Shown: positions 23,803 to 35,820 of the stretch, in pieces | Layout of the letters: every line of letters begins with the position of its first letter | Numbering within the stretch: the first letter of the stretch is position 1 | Origin: Geosiphon pyriformis | Lineage: Eukaryota > Glomeromycota > Glomeromycetes > Archaeosporales > Geosiphonaceae | DNA: 64,000 bases | Direction of reading: 5' to 3' | Assembly (NCBI GenBank): GCA_016748015.1 | Contig: JAAOMT010000591.1 | Coordinates: forward strand, 605,996 to 669,995 | Made by a program: the position numbers and the translations under genes | Notes under the pieces: generated by a model | The model's input: the letters and a program-made list of their open reading frames with translations, nothing else | Told to the model about the DNA's origin: nothing | The model's database searches: none

Positions 23803-25720
23803 AATATCAGTAAAAACTGCTTATGCAAAAAGTGATTTTTGTAATTATATCAACGCAAAAATTGACTGCTTATTAGGCCATACAACTGACACAAAAAGAC
23901 TGGAAGAACAAATCCATCAAAGCTTATTAGAGTACTCAACAGCCATGACCACCCAAGCAATTGCTGAAACTCTGTACATAATTGATATAGACATTAAATA
24001 TTATATAACAAAACAATTTTTTCAAGTACAACAACTAGTAGAATCTGATTCTGAGGAATATAAAAACGAATCCAACAACCCCATAACTGCTCAAGCCAAA
24101 TTCATGGTCAACAAAAAACCAAGGTTTCTCTCCCCAACAACTTTATTATATCATCAGACACCCCAAAGTAAAATTGTATTCAACTCACACCTGAAAACCC
24201 AGTTAGAAACACCATAAACTCCTGGAAATTCATACCCTTGGAATCAACATAGTTGGACCAAATCATTAGGAGAATATGGATCATTGTTTGGAAATCTCTC
24301 CCCAACACTTAACAAAACAGACAGAAATACGTTGACATGAGAACTACCACCAACCCAACCATTGACCAAATCATCAACCATCTCCTCTGAAGAAACAGCT
24401 ATCCTCCAGCTTATTGGGAAAATTAACAAAGAGAAACAACCAGAATTAGCACCAGGAGAACACTCTAGCACACAAACACCAAACCCCCCAGCATTAATTA
24501 GTAAGACTCCACCTACCTACCAAATTATGGCTTACCAAGATATCGCCAAATTAGAAAAATTCTTCAGTAAAGAAGATGACACATATATATGGATTGTGGA
24601 AGCTGAGAAAGCCATTACCGCTAACAATTAGAATAATGATAGAACCATTCAAGTGTTGCTATTCTTTCTGACTGGAACCACAGACTCATGGTATCAAAGT
24701 CTTGCAGAGAAACCAACCAACTTCACTGTCTTTAAACTTGTCTTTCTGCAATACTTCTGTGACTCCAACACTCTTATCAGATTACAAAAGCAGTTCAGTA
24801 TCATAAAACAAAAAAACCATGAAGCAGTAACCACTTATCTTGGACAATTCAACCAAATTCTTTGTTAAATCCAAGCCATTGAAAGGAATTACTACACTGT
24901 GGTGCAAATTCTTAACCAATTTGTCAAAGGATTAAAAAGCAGTCTCCTTCAATCCATAAGACCCCACCACCCAACAAACCTACAAGAAGCAGTTACTCTT
25001 GCTTGTGACTTTGAGTCAGCAAAACAAAAGGCTAACTATATTTAAGTTGTTAACCTGGCTATCAATAGAACCTTCAATATCAACACAAAAATAACTTAAT
25101 TAAGTGAGAAATTAACTCAGAAAATTAAGGGATTTTTAGCCACTATCATAGGACCCTACCAACCACCACAACGAAGGAATAGTAATAACACCAAATACCA
25201 ACAACAACAGAATCACTAGCAACAACAACAACCTTGGAGATCTGATCCTCACAATTGTTACTATTGCCAGAAATCTGGACACATCATCCAGGACTACTGT
25301 AAGAAAGTAATAGACTAAAACCAAGGAAATTAATATTAGCACCCAAAATACTCTCAAAACATGGTATTTCAATACTCTATACCTCAATATCAACCACCTC
25401 AATACTCACAACAAATGTAGTATACTCAGCAACCACCTCAGGCCTACTACTAGTTTTTACAGCCAATGACTTAAGCAGCACCCCAGTACTAAAGCTCTGT
25501 TAATAACCAACCTAGACATCATGCAATTGATTACAACCAAAGATGGAAGAACTCCAGCAACAATCAAAGACCAACTAACAGTGTACTATTGTGATCTCTA
25601 AATTGTAGTAATGCCCCATTTCAACCAGTATCAACTGGATACCCTAACCAAGCCTCATATCTTGGTCTCACTAAAAATCAGAATTTTTATAGTTCTATAC
25701 TTTTAGAAGGGAAGAATATA
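23803..25720 (+). pseudogene. Element A1: gag
   Basis: Compared with A2, about 90 bases around the gag start are deleted, so the A1 frame runs unbroken from inside the LTR through the primer-binding site (an ORF from 23678). That upstream extension is not taken as real. Gag is readable from FCNYINAKIDCLLGHTT (about 23840) through DIAKLEKFFSKEDDTYIW, TTDSWYQSL, KLVFLQYFCDSN, EAVTTYLGQFNQIL and FESAKQKANY. A zinc knuckle, CYYCQKSGH, lies near 25260 with its last Cys displaced. The Gln/Tyr/Pro-rich tail follows. Everything stays in one frame; only stops interrupt it, consistent with base substitution rather than indel decay. Confidence 0.8.
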
Positions 25721-28365
25721 GAAGAGACTCCCATCTCTTTAAGGCAAAATCAAATTAACAATACCATTCCACCCACCACCATTACTGAAGACACCACTTT
25801 TGCTGCCATATTTTCCTTTGATATTGACCACCTGAACACCACTAGTCTTTTCAGTAGAGCCATCATTAATCAGGATAAACCAATTACAGCTCTGTACACC
25901 GATGCTAGAATCGGGAACATAGATATTAAGTTAATTCTAAACAGTGGTTCAGTAGACAGTATAATAATAAAACAACTCATGGATTAATTAGGTTACTGAA
26001 TAAATCGTGCTGCAACTGCCCGAATTATCACAGCAAATGGCAATACCAAGACTCCCATTAGAGAAATCAATAATTTTTCCTTTGAGATTAACAGAATCTA
26101 GATTTCTACTAAAGTCCTGATTATGGAAGCCACGCAATATTAAGCCCTTGTCAAAAATAACTGGTTGGCCAAAGCTCATGCCACTCTTGACTGGAACACA
26201 CAGGAATTACAGATCATCTTTAATGAATGACATGCCTGAATCCTGGCTATGTGCAGACATTTCTAAGTCCAAAGCTCGGAGGAACCACTAATTGAATTCA
26301 AAAACACAACACCACCACCTACCATAGAAACCTATCAAGTTTTGTGGGTGGATGATTTTCGAACAGAGTTACCCCCACCACTAACTTGGGAAGAAAAAAG
26401 AAAGAGAAAAGTAGAAAAACTACAATCGGCACTTGTAAGCTACTCTGCCCCAAGTTAAGGAAATCAATGGTATCAAACCCTGAAATTAAACTGTGTTGAC
26501 TGTGGGAAAAAGTTATCCTTCATGGGCACGTGTATAGAAAATAATGAAGAATGGCCAACTGCCACAAAATACTATTGCAGACCATATGTAATGGAAAGAT
26601 TTGGAAAACTGAAACAACAAGACAAATAGAACAGTACACCATATCTTGTCTGTGGCGAGATTCTGCCAGATAAAGAATTCTGGAATGATATACCTGGCAG
26701 AGGAGGAACATGTGATGAAGCATGTCAATATACTATCTTAATTAATGATTGGATATAAAAGGAAACTCCGATCAAGAATGCCTGGAGATAAGCACTCAAT
26801 CGATTAAACAGTTACCTGCACAATGAGCACAAAATATGGAGAATGGCCAGTGCCAAAGCCAGAGGTGCCACATTCAGCAAAATACAAGAAATCAAAGAAA
26901 ATCTATTTGTACTTGAATATGATGGACCCAATTACTTTATTAAAAATTTCTTTATGGATGACCCAGACACATTTCAGAACTGTTACCAAGAATTGGCCCT
27001 AACTTGAAAAGAACAGGAACAGAGACTAGCTGACTTAAATACCAAACTGTGTGATCATTGTTTAATCCCTTGTCACTTCCAGTACTGTGACAAATGTGAT
27101 TTCATGTTCAATCCACCTCCAAGAATACTGTTTCCAATCACTGAACTACTTGAGCTTGAGGAAGAAGAGGAATTAACTGTTAAGAACATGTCATTTCAAG
27201 ATCCAACTGAGGAGACCAAAACAGAACAGTATTTTGCATATTCTGACCTATCCAAAGAACTAGAGCTAAAATAGTACAGTGACAATGAAGAAGGAATTTG
27301 CCCTAAAAAAACACATGACACCAATACTGGTTTTGACCTATGATACCTTGGACAATCACCTATTATTATAGCCCCACATTCCCTTGTAAAAATAAATTTT
27401 AAGATAGCATTAGAAATTCCTGTTAGTACAATGGTACAAGTTGCCTCTCGATCTAGTTTAGCCAAGAAAAGAGTCAACATAAAAGAAGGAATTATTGATG
27501 CCAGTTACATGGAAAACATCATTGTGATACTACAGAACAATTTGGACCAACCCTATAAAATCGAATCACAAGAAAAGATTGTCCAAGCTATCTTCCTATT
27601 CCTAGTTAAAATACCCCAATTAATCCTGGTAACAACCCAAGTAGAATTAGACCTCACTGCCCAAAAAATCAATGGGTTTGGATCAAGTAGAAGAGGAAAT
27701 GTACCAATCAACTTCACAGAGAAAGACAGTAACCAAGTAGAACTTATCTACACTAATACAGTCATCTCCATTCCCTCTTACTGACAATACCTCCTTAAGG
27801 TGAATTAAAAGATCCAAGATCAAGCCCTGTTATTTGAAGCCAATCCTGAAATCTGTTCTCTAGCCGATGTTGCTAATTTATACTTATTAGCCAAAGCCCA
27901 TAAACACTTCAAAATCTCCATCCACAATCCCACAGAAGATGTGATTGAAATCTCTAAAAGAACCCTTATTGGTTCCATCTTACCAGACATTCAACATTCT
28001 GAAAAACCCCAGTCTATTCCAGATTTTGCACAGCTATTCCTATTTTGTGACATTACCTCACAAGTATGGAATTTGCCAAAAGAAAGTTACTTGTTCACAC
28101 CAGAGGAGATCCATAAATTGAATTTAGGAAACTTAAGTACACTACAACAAATGCAACTCAAAGTCCTTCTGAATCAATATGCCAATATCTTTGCCAGCAA
28201 AAATAAGTTCAGATGCACTGACATCATAAAGCATCAGATTAATACGGAAAATGCTCAACCTATTAAACAATGAGCTTACTGAGTACCTCCATCTGGTGAC
28301 AACTTTATCAAACAAGAAGTCCAATGAATGCTCGACAATGGCCTGATCAAAGAATCATTAAACTG
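25721..28365 (+). pseudogene. Element A1: protease, Cys-rich module, dUTPase, RT start
   Basis: Continues the gag frame with no frameshift. Protease (25870-26200) reads IKLILNSGSVDSII, so catalytic DSG is NSG. The Cys-rich module (26490-26750 and 27050-27110) reads CVDCGKKLSFMGTC, KYYCRP, VCGEILPD, GTCDEACQY and CDHCLIPCHFQYCDKC. dUTPase (27300-27730): TGFDL, ASRSSLAKK, GIIDASY, VQAIF, NGFGSS; catalytic Asp kept. The beta-rich spacer (VISIPSY, KHFKISIHN) leads to the RT connection (LNLGNLSTLQQMQLK, RCTDIIKHQI). It ends at EVQ*MLDNGLIKESLN, where LINE2 begins. Recurrent stops sit at QY*ALV, DL*YL and KQ*AY, shared with A2. Confidence 0.8.
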
Positions 28366-29372
28366 AAAAGTCTTTATTGTTATTGTCATCATTATCAATA
28401 TCATCAACCATGTTGTCAACATCTAATCCATCTTTCAGGCAGGCCCATTCACATATTTTCTCAAGATGTATTATTCTTTTCTACATCATGGTAGCAACAG
28501 CAGCCAAATCTTTATTTTGCTTAACCAACTTATTCACACATTCCTTAACTGATGCATCTATAGCAGGTGAAGTAGACAGCAATTTGGTAACCAATGCAAC
28601 CAGAGCACCAACAGGTTCAACCAAAAATTTTATCAGTAAAGACAGTTCGCCAAGATGGGATTCCAGAAAAGCCAACCTAGCTTCAACAGCAATATTAAAA
28701 GCAGAGGGAGCAGCAGGCAACCTGAGTGTTGTAGTTGAAAGGAGGGGACTACTGAGATCCAAGTTTGTATCAGCAGCAGCAGCAACAAGAGGTACCATAA
28801 TGACAGCAGTTTTGGCATAAGATTTGGATCCAGCAAATGAGGATTTGAAAACTTTGGAGCCACCAGAGAAGTTGGAAGAGACTTTGGGAGAGAGAAGTGG
28901 TAATATCTTGTACTTTAAAGCCAAATGATCCAAACCTTAACATCTATAGCAGCAGCAACATCCAGAAGTTTTTTACCAGATGCAGCAGTCACATAAGGTA
29001 CCAGTTTTTGAAACAACAATGTTCAAAGATTTCAAGGAATCAAAGGTAACCACAGCAAAACATTGACGTTGGTATGACTCAAGAGAGCAAAGAATAAAAC
29101 AGGTATGACCACCAACTTGAGAGACCAATTCACTAATCTCATAGGCAGTACAGCCAAAAGAAAGATTGACTAACTTGGCTTTAAAAGCATCTCTTGAAGA
29201 AATAACATTATTTTGGTTAACTAAAGGTAAAATCCTAATACTGTCTTTTTTTACCAGCACAGACCAGTAAATAAGAGCAGCAGCAGCAGAAGAAATGTTT
29301 TGAAATAAACCACAGCATATTGCCATAAGCCAGCAGGCTTTAATTTAATAGAAGTAACAACACCAAAAATAC
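28366..29372 (-). pseudogene. LINE2 ORF1-like protein: RRM-like, CCHC knuckle, coiled coil, acidic tail
   Basis: One minus-strand frame from about 29326 to 28366, broken by a few stops. The N-terminal part looks like an RRM: AKLVNLSFGCTAYEIS (RNP2-like) and QCFAVVTFDS (RNP1-like), about 29180-29030. A decayed zinc knuckle, CYRC-x5-H-x4-Y, lies near 28940. A Leu-rich helical segment follows (FLESHLGELSLLIKFLVEPVG..VTKLL). An acidic Asp/Asn tail (VDDIDNDDNNN) reaches the left junction. The layout matches ORF1 of a non-LTR element different from LINE-1. The 3' part (endonuclease, RT) is missing, which normal 5' truncation cannot explain. The family assignment is inference. Confidence 0.55.
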
Positions 29373-30025
29373 TGTTATGGTTGAAACCCATAATTTTTAT
29401 TAGTTATCACATGTATTAGCCACTGATATCATATAATTAGCCACTGTATTTTCAGATAGTGATCATTGACCTGATCATTGACCTGATCATTGACCTGGTC
29501 ATTGACCACTTTCATTAGCTATATAAGCAATGAGTTTCTTAGCAGTAGAAAATCATCTCTCAGACAAGAATCAAATAAATAAAAATAACAATTTCATCTC
29601 AATCACTCTCTTATCGCTAATTTCCCTTTTCTTACCTTCAAGTATCTGAACATCTTAGGATAAAAGATTACTTGTTGGTCTTTTCCTGATGTATATAATT
29701 GTAGCATTTGAAGATTATTTGAATAAACGTGACTGAAAAGCACAAGTTGATACCTGATATTGAATTCTAAGAGTGCCAACATGAGACATAGAATTATACT
29801 AGTGGTGATCAATTGTTGACAGTACAGACTATTCCTCTACCTTTAGATTTCCCAGTTACCTTTGAAAAGAATAGCGACTGAGATATTTTATAAAACTAAT
29901 CTCACACATTGAATCCATACTTATTCAATTTACTCATTGAAGTTGAATTCTCTTTGATTATTTCCATCACCCTACAATTCTGTTCTCCCTTGCTATCCAT
30001 TAGCTTGTTATTTCAACCCATAACA
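29373..30025 (+). mobile_element. Element B1 5' LTR
   Basis: 653 bases with inverted ends TGTTATGGTTGAAA / TTTCAACCCATAACA. It holds the 12-base tandem repeat (TGATCATTGACC units, 29458-29510), a TATA-like box at 29520-29527 and A-rich AATAAATAAA just downstream (29575). It matches B3 and B4 on the opposite strand. The 3' partner LTR is missing because C1 and a deletion remove the end of B1. Confidence 0.85.
29520..29527 (+). promoter_or_regulatory. TATA-like box of B1 LTR
   Basis: TATATAAG, just after the tandem array and about 55 bases before an AATAAA-type signal. The same sequence is conserved in B4 and B3. Confidence 0.5.
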
Positions 30026-30031
30026 TAAAAG

Positions 30032-30048
30032 TGGTGCTCCCTGTGAGG
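30032..30048 (+). other. Primer-binding site of B1
   Basis: TGGTGCTCCCTGTGAGG, six bases (TAAAAG) after the LTR. Identical to the A2 site although the LTRs differ, so families A and B appear to use the same primer tRNA. Confidence 0.7.
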
Positions 30049-30077
30049 TTGTCAAAATTCACTTATTCCCTCATTGT

Positions 30078-31622
30078 ATGGGTGATTACTCATATCTGCC
30101 ACAGCAATTAGAAGAACACTTTGCAGCACACAACAGAAACAACCTAGATTTCATTGAACTTAATTCTCTGCCCTCCTGCTTGATCTGCTTTTCCATTGAA
30201 GAACAATCTAGCAGACAATGCCAAGACTTTTGGAACTGATTCCTGAATGAGCATTTAGCTGAAACCTACACAACTTATACAACTTATTATTTTGATCAAG
30301 CTTATTTTGAAGACAACTTTGAAAAAAGAAACAACAGTATCAATCAGCTCTTATATTCTACAACCTTTGAACAACAGCCCCTTGATTTCGAATATCTGAA
30401 TCATCAAATTCACATTTGGATTGCTGCCCATCAATCAATAGTAACTCCCCTTAAAACAGAAAAAGAAAGCTACCAAACAGCCCTTATTTTTGATCCCTTC
30501 TTAAGTGAATCAGAGCACTCCACACAAACAGTAACTCCTGAACCAATGGCCCAAGATTCAATGCAAGTAAACATTCTGGCCACCCTCCAAGGCATACAAA
30601 CTGCTTTGGGATGAAGAAACAACACCCCACTATCCCTATTTAGAGATGATGCCCAAGATCCAATTGAATAGTTAAATGATTTTGAAAGAGCAGCCAGTGC
30701 AAACTAGTATGATGATGAATACAAGTTCCAAATCGTTGGTGGCTACCTCCAAGGCTCCCCTGCTACCTGGTTTTTACAAGAAACCAATGCTGGTGCTCAA
30801 CAAAGAATTGTTAAATGGACCCCAGCAAATATTGAAAAAAACAATATTTCTTTCACTACCCGATTTGAAAACAAATTCAGAACCCCTATCTTAATATCCA
30901 AATGGCATATGGAATTAGAAAAAAAAACCCAAGGTCCTGGTGAAATTGTGACCAAATATGCCAAAGCAATCAGAAAACTCATTAAGCGTATAGACTCTGG
31001 TAGAAACTGGACTGAAGAGCAAAAGATCCACTCCTTCACAAAAGAATTGAGAACTGATTTATCATATGCTCTTTGGCCTCTCTTGGCTCTGAAAGACAAC
31101 CCTACAATGAATATGGCTATTGAACTCGCCCAAAAGATTGAAGATAACCAAAGGATGCATCTGGGATCCACACTTTTAATTTTTGCTTCTGCTCCTGTCA
31201 TGGCCTCTGCTCCTCAAGTGGCTGCTACTTTTTTTGCTGCCCAAATCCAAGTCCCAAATGAACAATTGATAGATAGACTCACAGCTAACCTTGCCCGGTT
31301 ATTAGAACCATTAACACAAGCAGTTAGAGATAACCAGCAACCACCAAGACCTAGATATGAACCTCGTTTTGACCAGCCCCAGCAACCTCCCTATCAAAGA
31401 CAGCAAAATCATGGCCCACCTGTGTGCTATTATTGTGGATTAACTGGACATTATTCAAGAGATTGTAACAATTCTCCACTGCCTTCTCCAGCTCTCAGAA
31501 ACAATGACAACCAAAACAACAGACCCAATAACAACAACAATGTCCCCAATCATGCCAACATCAATTTCTTTGAAGAGGATCCCTTAGTTGAAGCCACAGT
31601 TTATCAGCCTTTAAACTGGTAG
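30078..31622 (+). pseudogene. Element B1: gag
   Basis: Starts at ATG 30078 and ends at TAG 31620-31622, 515 codons in one frame with four in-frame stops (TGA 30237, TGA 30612, TAG 30669, TAG 30705). At least three read as Trp codons in related sequence (IE-W-LNDF, AN-W-YDDE). The capsid core is a Retrotrans_gag type: KFQIVGGYLQGSPATWF and FENKFRTP, then YAKAIRKLI. After a Pro/Gln-rich stretch there is one intact zinc knuckle, CYYCGLTGHYSRDC (31425-31466), and an Asn-rich tail. It would form the virus-like particle. The last codons contain the slippery site. Only four substitutions separate it from an open frame, so B1 is relatively young. Confidence 0.9.
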
Positions 31623-31647
31623 GCACACTTCCAAAGGGTGAGAGTGC
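31610..31647 (+). promoter_or_regulatory. Predicted -1 ribosomal frameshift signal between gag and pol of family B
   Basis: T TTA AAC occupies 31610-31616, in register with gag (TTA and AAC are gag codons). It is the classic X XXY YYZ heptamer. Six bases later (31623) a hairpin can form: GCAC (31623-31626) with GTGC (31644-31647), CTT with GAG, CC with GG, and loop AAAG. The gag stop lies in the spacer (31620). The pol frame is -1 and is open from before the site to 33850. Heptamer, spacing, stem and frame all agree. Not tested experimentally. Confidence 0.75.
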
Positions 31648-34600
31648 AAGCCAACCAGAAGAAAACCTCTTTTACGCTTTTAACTTAACTGATGATGACC
31701 ATGACATGGATGAACTAGCAATCAACACCTCAGAACCAACCAGAAAGAAGAAGAAAGCCAAGATTGATTTCGTTCTAGACCCCAACAAAGCCTCAACTTC
31801 TGCTGCTAATAACAATAAGCCACCAAAGGCTAAAGTTTTTAAGAATCCTCCAAAGTTGGAACCCCCAGAAATTGTACAAAAATCTGGACCCTATTCCATT
31901 GTCAAAGATCTTATGGAAACCCCAGCACATATTACCTTTGGCCAGTTAATGACCCACCTACAGTTCAGAAAAGATCTTCACAAATCCTTGATTCCAAAGA
32001 AGAAAACACCAAAAACCCACAAGCACTCTTGCCAAGTTGGACTTGCTGACAATAGCAATGTCACCCCTCTGATTTGTAAAGCCCAAATGGCTAAATACTT
32101 CATTGATTTAATTCTGGACAGCAGATCATCTGTTAGTGTCATTGCCAAACACTTTTTGGAAGCAATTGGTAGAAAAATTGATGAACCTTCCACTAGACCA
32201 ATGACCAACGTACATGGTGACAAAAAGAAAGAACTGGGTATTGCCAAAGCTGTTCCTGTCTGCATCAATGGAATCAGCATTGAAACTGACATAGAAGTTT
32301 CTGAAGCCAAGGAATACACCATCATTGTTGGCAATAAATGGCTCAAGAAAGCAAAAGCTTTACTTGATTATGAACTTTGTGAATTAACCATCAGATGTGG
32401 TGAGAAACCCATTGTGGTTAAGTGTTACCATTGGACAACTTCTCCAATACCCAAACAAAACCAAGAAGAAAAACAATCAGATGAATCAGATGATGAAGAA
32501 AGTGATGATGAAGAAGAACAAGAAGAGCAAGAAGAAACTGCTGAACTTACCTATACCACCTTCACCAGCAATGGCAAACCACTGGACAATGTTAAAGCAG
32601 ACAAAAAAGGAATTATTGTAAATGACAAGCTAATTTGCTGGCCTTATTATGATATTCTTAGAAGAACCTTTGAAAAAAAATCTGGCAAGAAAGCCAAATA
32701 CAGTTTTTGGTGGCATGGTTCTTGTGCCCAGTGTTGGTGCAACAAACCCTTGTATTCTCCAAGCGATAAATGCAAATCATGCCTGATCTATTACAGAGAT
32801 TGGGAACCAATCAGTTTGATACCCAGAGAAGAATTGAAAGAAGTACAGAAGTCCTTTGAGAATGAACCACCTGAGATCCAATCACTAGTTGTAGAACAAA
32901 AAAAACCCTCCCCAGAAGAAAAAAAAATAGACATTGAAAATTTGCTGGCTAGAAATAGCCCAGTTATTTCCAAAGAAGGTGATACCCCTGGATGTATCCA
33001 TGTGATACAACACACTATCACCACCAGAGAAATTCGACCCATCCATTTGAAGCCTTATCAATCCAATCGGCACAATAATGAGTTTATCAAGAAAGAAATA
33101 AACCAGATGAAAGAACTTGGATTCATACAAGAAACCAAGAGTGAATGGGCTTTCCCAGTTGTAGTGGTATCCAAGAAAGGTGGAACACTACACTTCTGTG
33201 TCAACTACCGCCAGTTAAATGCTATCACTGAAAAAGACATGTACCCACTTCTCAAGATTGATGCAATGTTAGACCAATTCAAAGATGCTGCTTTCTTCTC
33301 AACCATTGACTTAACCACTGGATTCTGGCAAGTAGAGATGGATCCAGAAAGCAGAAAGAAAACTGCCTTCATTACCAAGTATGGCACTTATGAATTCACA
33401 GTCATGTCTTTTAGTCTCACCAATGCCCCTTCTATCTTTCAACACTTAATGAATAAAGTATTTGAATCAGTCAAGGAAAACTTTGTTCTAGTCTATTTGG
33501 ATGACATAATAGTATACTCAAAAACCTGGGATGAACACCTGGAACATTTGCAAAAAGTTTTTGACCTCCTCAGAAATGCTGGCCTCAAGATCAACCCAAT
33601 CAAATCTTTCTTTAAAAGACAATCTACCCAGTTCCTTGGTCATCTTATTACAAAAGATGGAATCTTTCCTGACCCAGCCAAAGTTGAAAAAGTCCAAAAC
33701 ATCAAACAATTAATGAACATTCATGAACTATGCTCTTTTCTTGGTTTGGTCTCTTATTATTGCAAATTTGTCAAGGATTTCTCCAAAATTGTCTCTCCTC
33801 TCAATCAGCTACTTAAAAAAAATGTCAATTATTATTGGGAAACACATTAGCAAAAAGTCTTTGAAACTTTAAAGGAAAAACTGGTTATAAAACTCATCCT
33901 CAAGCAACCTGATCTAGATCGACCCTTTATCTTCCACACTGATGCATCTGGCTTTGAACTTGGTGCTGTTTTCTTCCAAAAAGATGAAAATGGCAAAAAA
34001 CATGCCATAGCCTATGCCAGTAGAACTTTTTCCCCAGCAGAACAGAACTATTCAGTTACTGAACAAGAATGCTTAGCAGTAGTATGGTCCACCAGTTACT
34101 GGAGTAAGTACCTTCTTGATATGAAGTTTTTGGTGGTAACAGATCACCAAGCTTTGGTTTGGCTGCACAACAAAAAGAGGCTAAAACACAAATAAATAAC
34201 TCACTGGATACTCCACTTGGATGAATTTGACTATGATATTCAACATCGCAAAGAAGCTAATCATCAAAACGCTGACACTCTCTTCAGACTTACCATCCAG
34301 TGACAGAACAACCCTCTTAAACCAAACCAACTTAATTATTAATAATTCCTCTTTTTGACAAACATGATAATGGACTTGGACAATTACTCTGTCTTAATAG
34401 AATTTTTGGGTAAAGAACAATACTCACCAAAATACACATGACAACAAAGAGAACATTTGCGCAAACAATCAAATTTCTATTTGATTCACCAGAACCAACT
34501 TTATAAAAAAAATAGAAAAAATTCTGACTGTTCCCAGAAAATCATCAGATTTGAAGAAAGAGAAATTGTGATCTACAATATGCACACTAATCCATTAGCT

Positions 34601-34941
34601 GGACACTTTGGAAAAACAAAAACAATTCAGAAAACTCTAGCTTGCTATTATTGGCCTACCTTGGGAAAAGACATTACTGAATATATCAAAACCTGTAATA
34701 TCTGCCAAAGAAGAGAAAAACCCAATTGCAAAGAAAATATTCATTCAATCTCTGTTGGTCAACTCTTTGACAGAATTGGTATAGATGTTGTTGGATTTTT
34801 AACAATAACTCCTAATGGCAATAGATACATTATCACAGCTACCGACTATCTTACAAAGTGGGTAGAAGCAAGAGCCACTTCAGACCAAACAGCAGCCTCA
34901 ATAGCCAATTTCATTTATGAAGATATTTTTTGTCATCATGG
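31619..34941 (+). pseudogene. Element B1: pol (protease, RT, RNase H, integrase), no dUTPase
   Basis: In the -1 frame relative to gag and open to 33850 (TAG, probable Gln), continuing in the same frame to 34941. Protease: LILDSRSSVSVI near 32109, DSR for DSG, ending NKWLKKAKALLDYE. Then comes an acidic Asp/Glu linker (32470-32545) and a small Cys cluster, CAQCWCNK-x7-DKCKSC (32730-32785), where A/C/D have the larger module plus dUTPase. RT: FCVNYRQLNA, TIDLTTGFWQVEM, FSLTNAPSIFQ and intact VYLDDIIVY (33490s). RNase H: FHTDASGFELGAV, TEQECLAVVW, VVTDHQAL. Integrase: H-x-H (MHTNPLAGHFG), CNICQ, then GIDVVGFL and TATDYLTKW. It stops at CHHG because C1 inserted; the second Asp and the Glu of the DDE triad are lost. 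Confidence 0.88.
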
Positions 34942-35820
34942 TGTTACCAGACAAAATTAGAGATATTATTTAGCATAAAATTATCTTATAAATCCTATTA
35001 TTAATTAGCATATATTATCATTTCAAATTATTACTTATTACATTAGCAAAATGTCCAAAATTATTATTTAATTAATAACCCAATTTGTACACAACACAAA
35101 TGTAACCTAATTGTGATGATCAAATCATGCAATACCCCAAACTATGTAACATTTAAAAGTTCGCTGAAATTTGTAGAAATTTGCCGAAATAATTGATAGT
35201 TTACTGAAATATCTAATAGTTTGCTGAAATAACTTGTAGTTCGCCAAAATGTATCTTTAGTTCAGTGAAATTGTAGAAAATAGCAAAGTTCAAGTTCATA
35301 GAATAATGTTACGACAAGTTGTATAAAAGAAGAGCATCTCTCTTCAAAAAAATGTATCTTACTTTAGTTTTATCACTTAGAACCATTCCTATACACACAA
35401 AAAGAAATAAATATCAAATAATTCGAAAAACCAAATTCTCTAATTATTTGCACTTAGAAAATCCCCAAGAACCCAACTAACATTTTGAAATTGATTAGCT
35501 ACCAATTTCAGTAAACTGTTAGTGACTCCAGGCCTGGATAGAAAACGTTTTTCTTGACAAAATTCTATTTCTTTTACATTTCTTTTCTTTTTTTTCTTTT
35601 CTTTTCTCATTACAATCATTAAGGTAGCCTACAGACGAGATTCCTGTAAAAGAGTTGACTTTCACAGCAAAGTAACTATACATTTTAGTGAGCTTCCAAA
35701 CAAGCAATTCCTGAGAAAGAGTTGACATTTACTACAACGTAACTACATAAAGTAACTGGCAAGAAATTGGCCATTCTACTTATAAGCCCAGCAGTTCAAA
35801 TTATAGAAGATAATTTGAAG
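34942..35820 (+). mobile_element. Family C LTR (C1), 3'-truncated
   Basis: Begins TGTTACCAG inside the B1 integrase (left flank ATGG) and matches the C3 LTR for 879 bases. It stops at GATAATTTGAAG about 120 bases before the LTR end. The next base belongs to D2. It contains decayed TTCGCCGAAAT units (35158-35262), TATAAAAG near 35320 and GAAATAAATATC near 35404. The truncated end marks a deletion that also removed the end of B1, of A1 and part of D2. Confidence 0.8.

Noticed and set aside
23678-24217. A 179-codon frame starting inside the A1 LTR and running through the primer-binding site, as if gag began in the LTR
   Set aside because: A2 has the same start but hits stops at once. The A1 frame is open only because about 90 bases around the gag start are deleted. 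The conserved gag part begins downstream.
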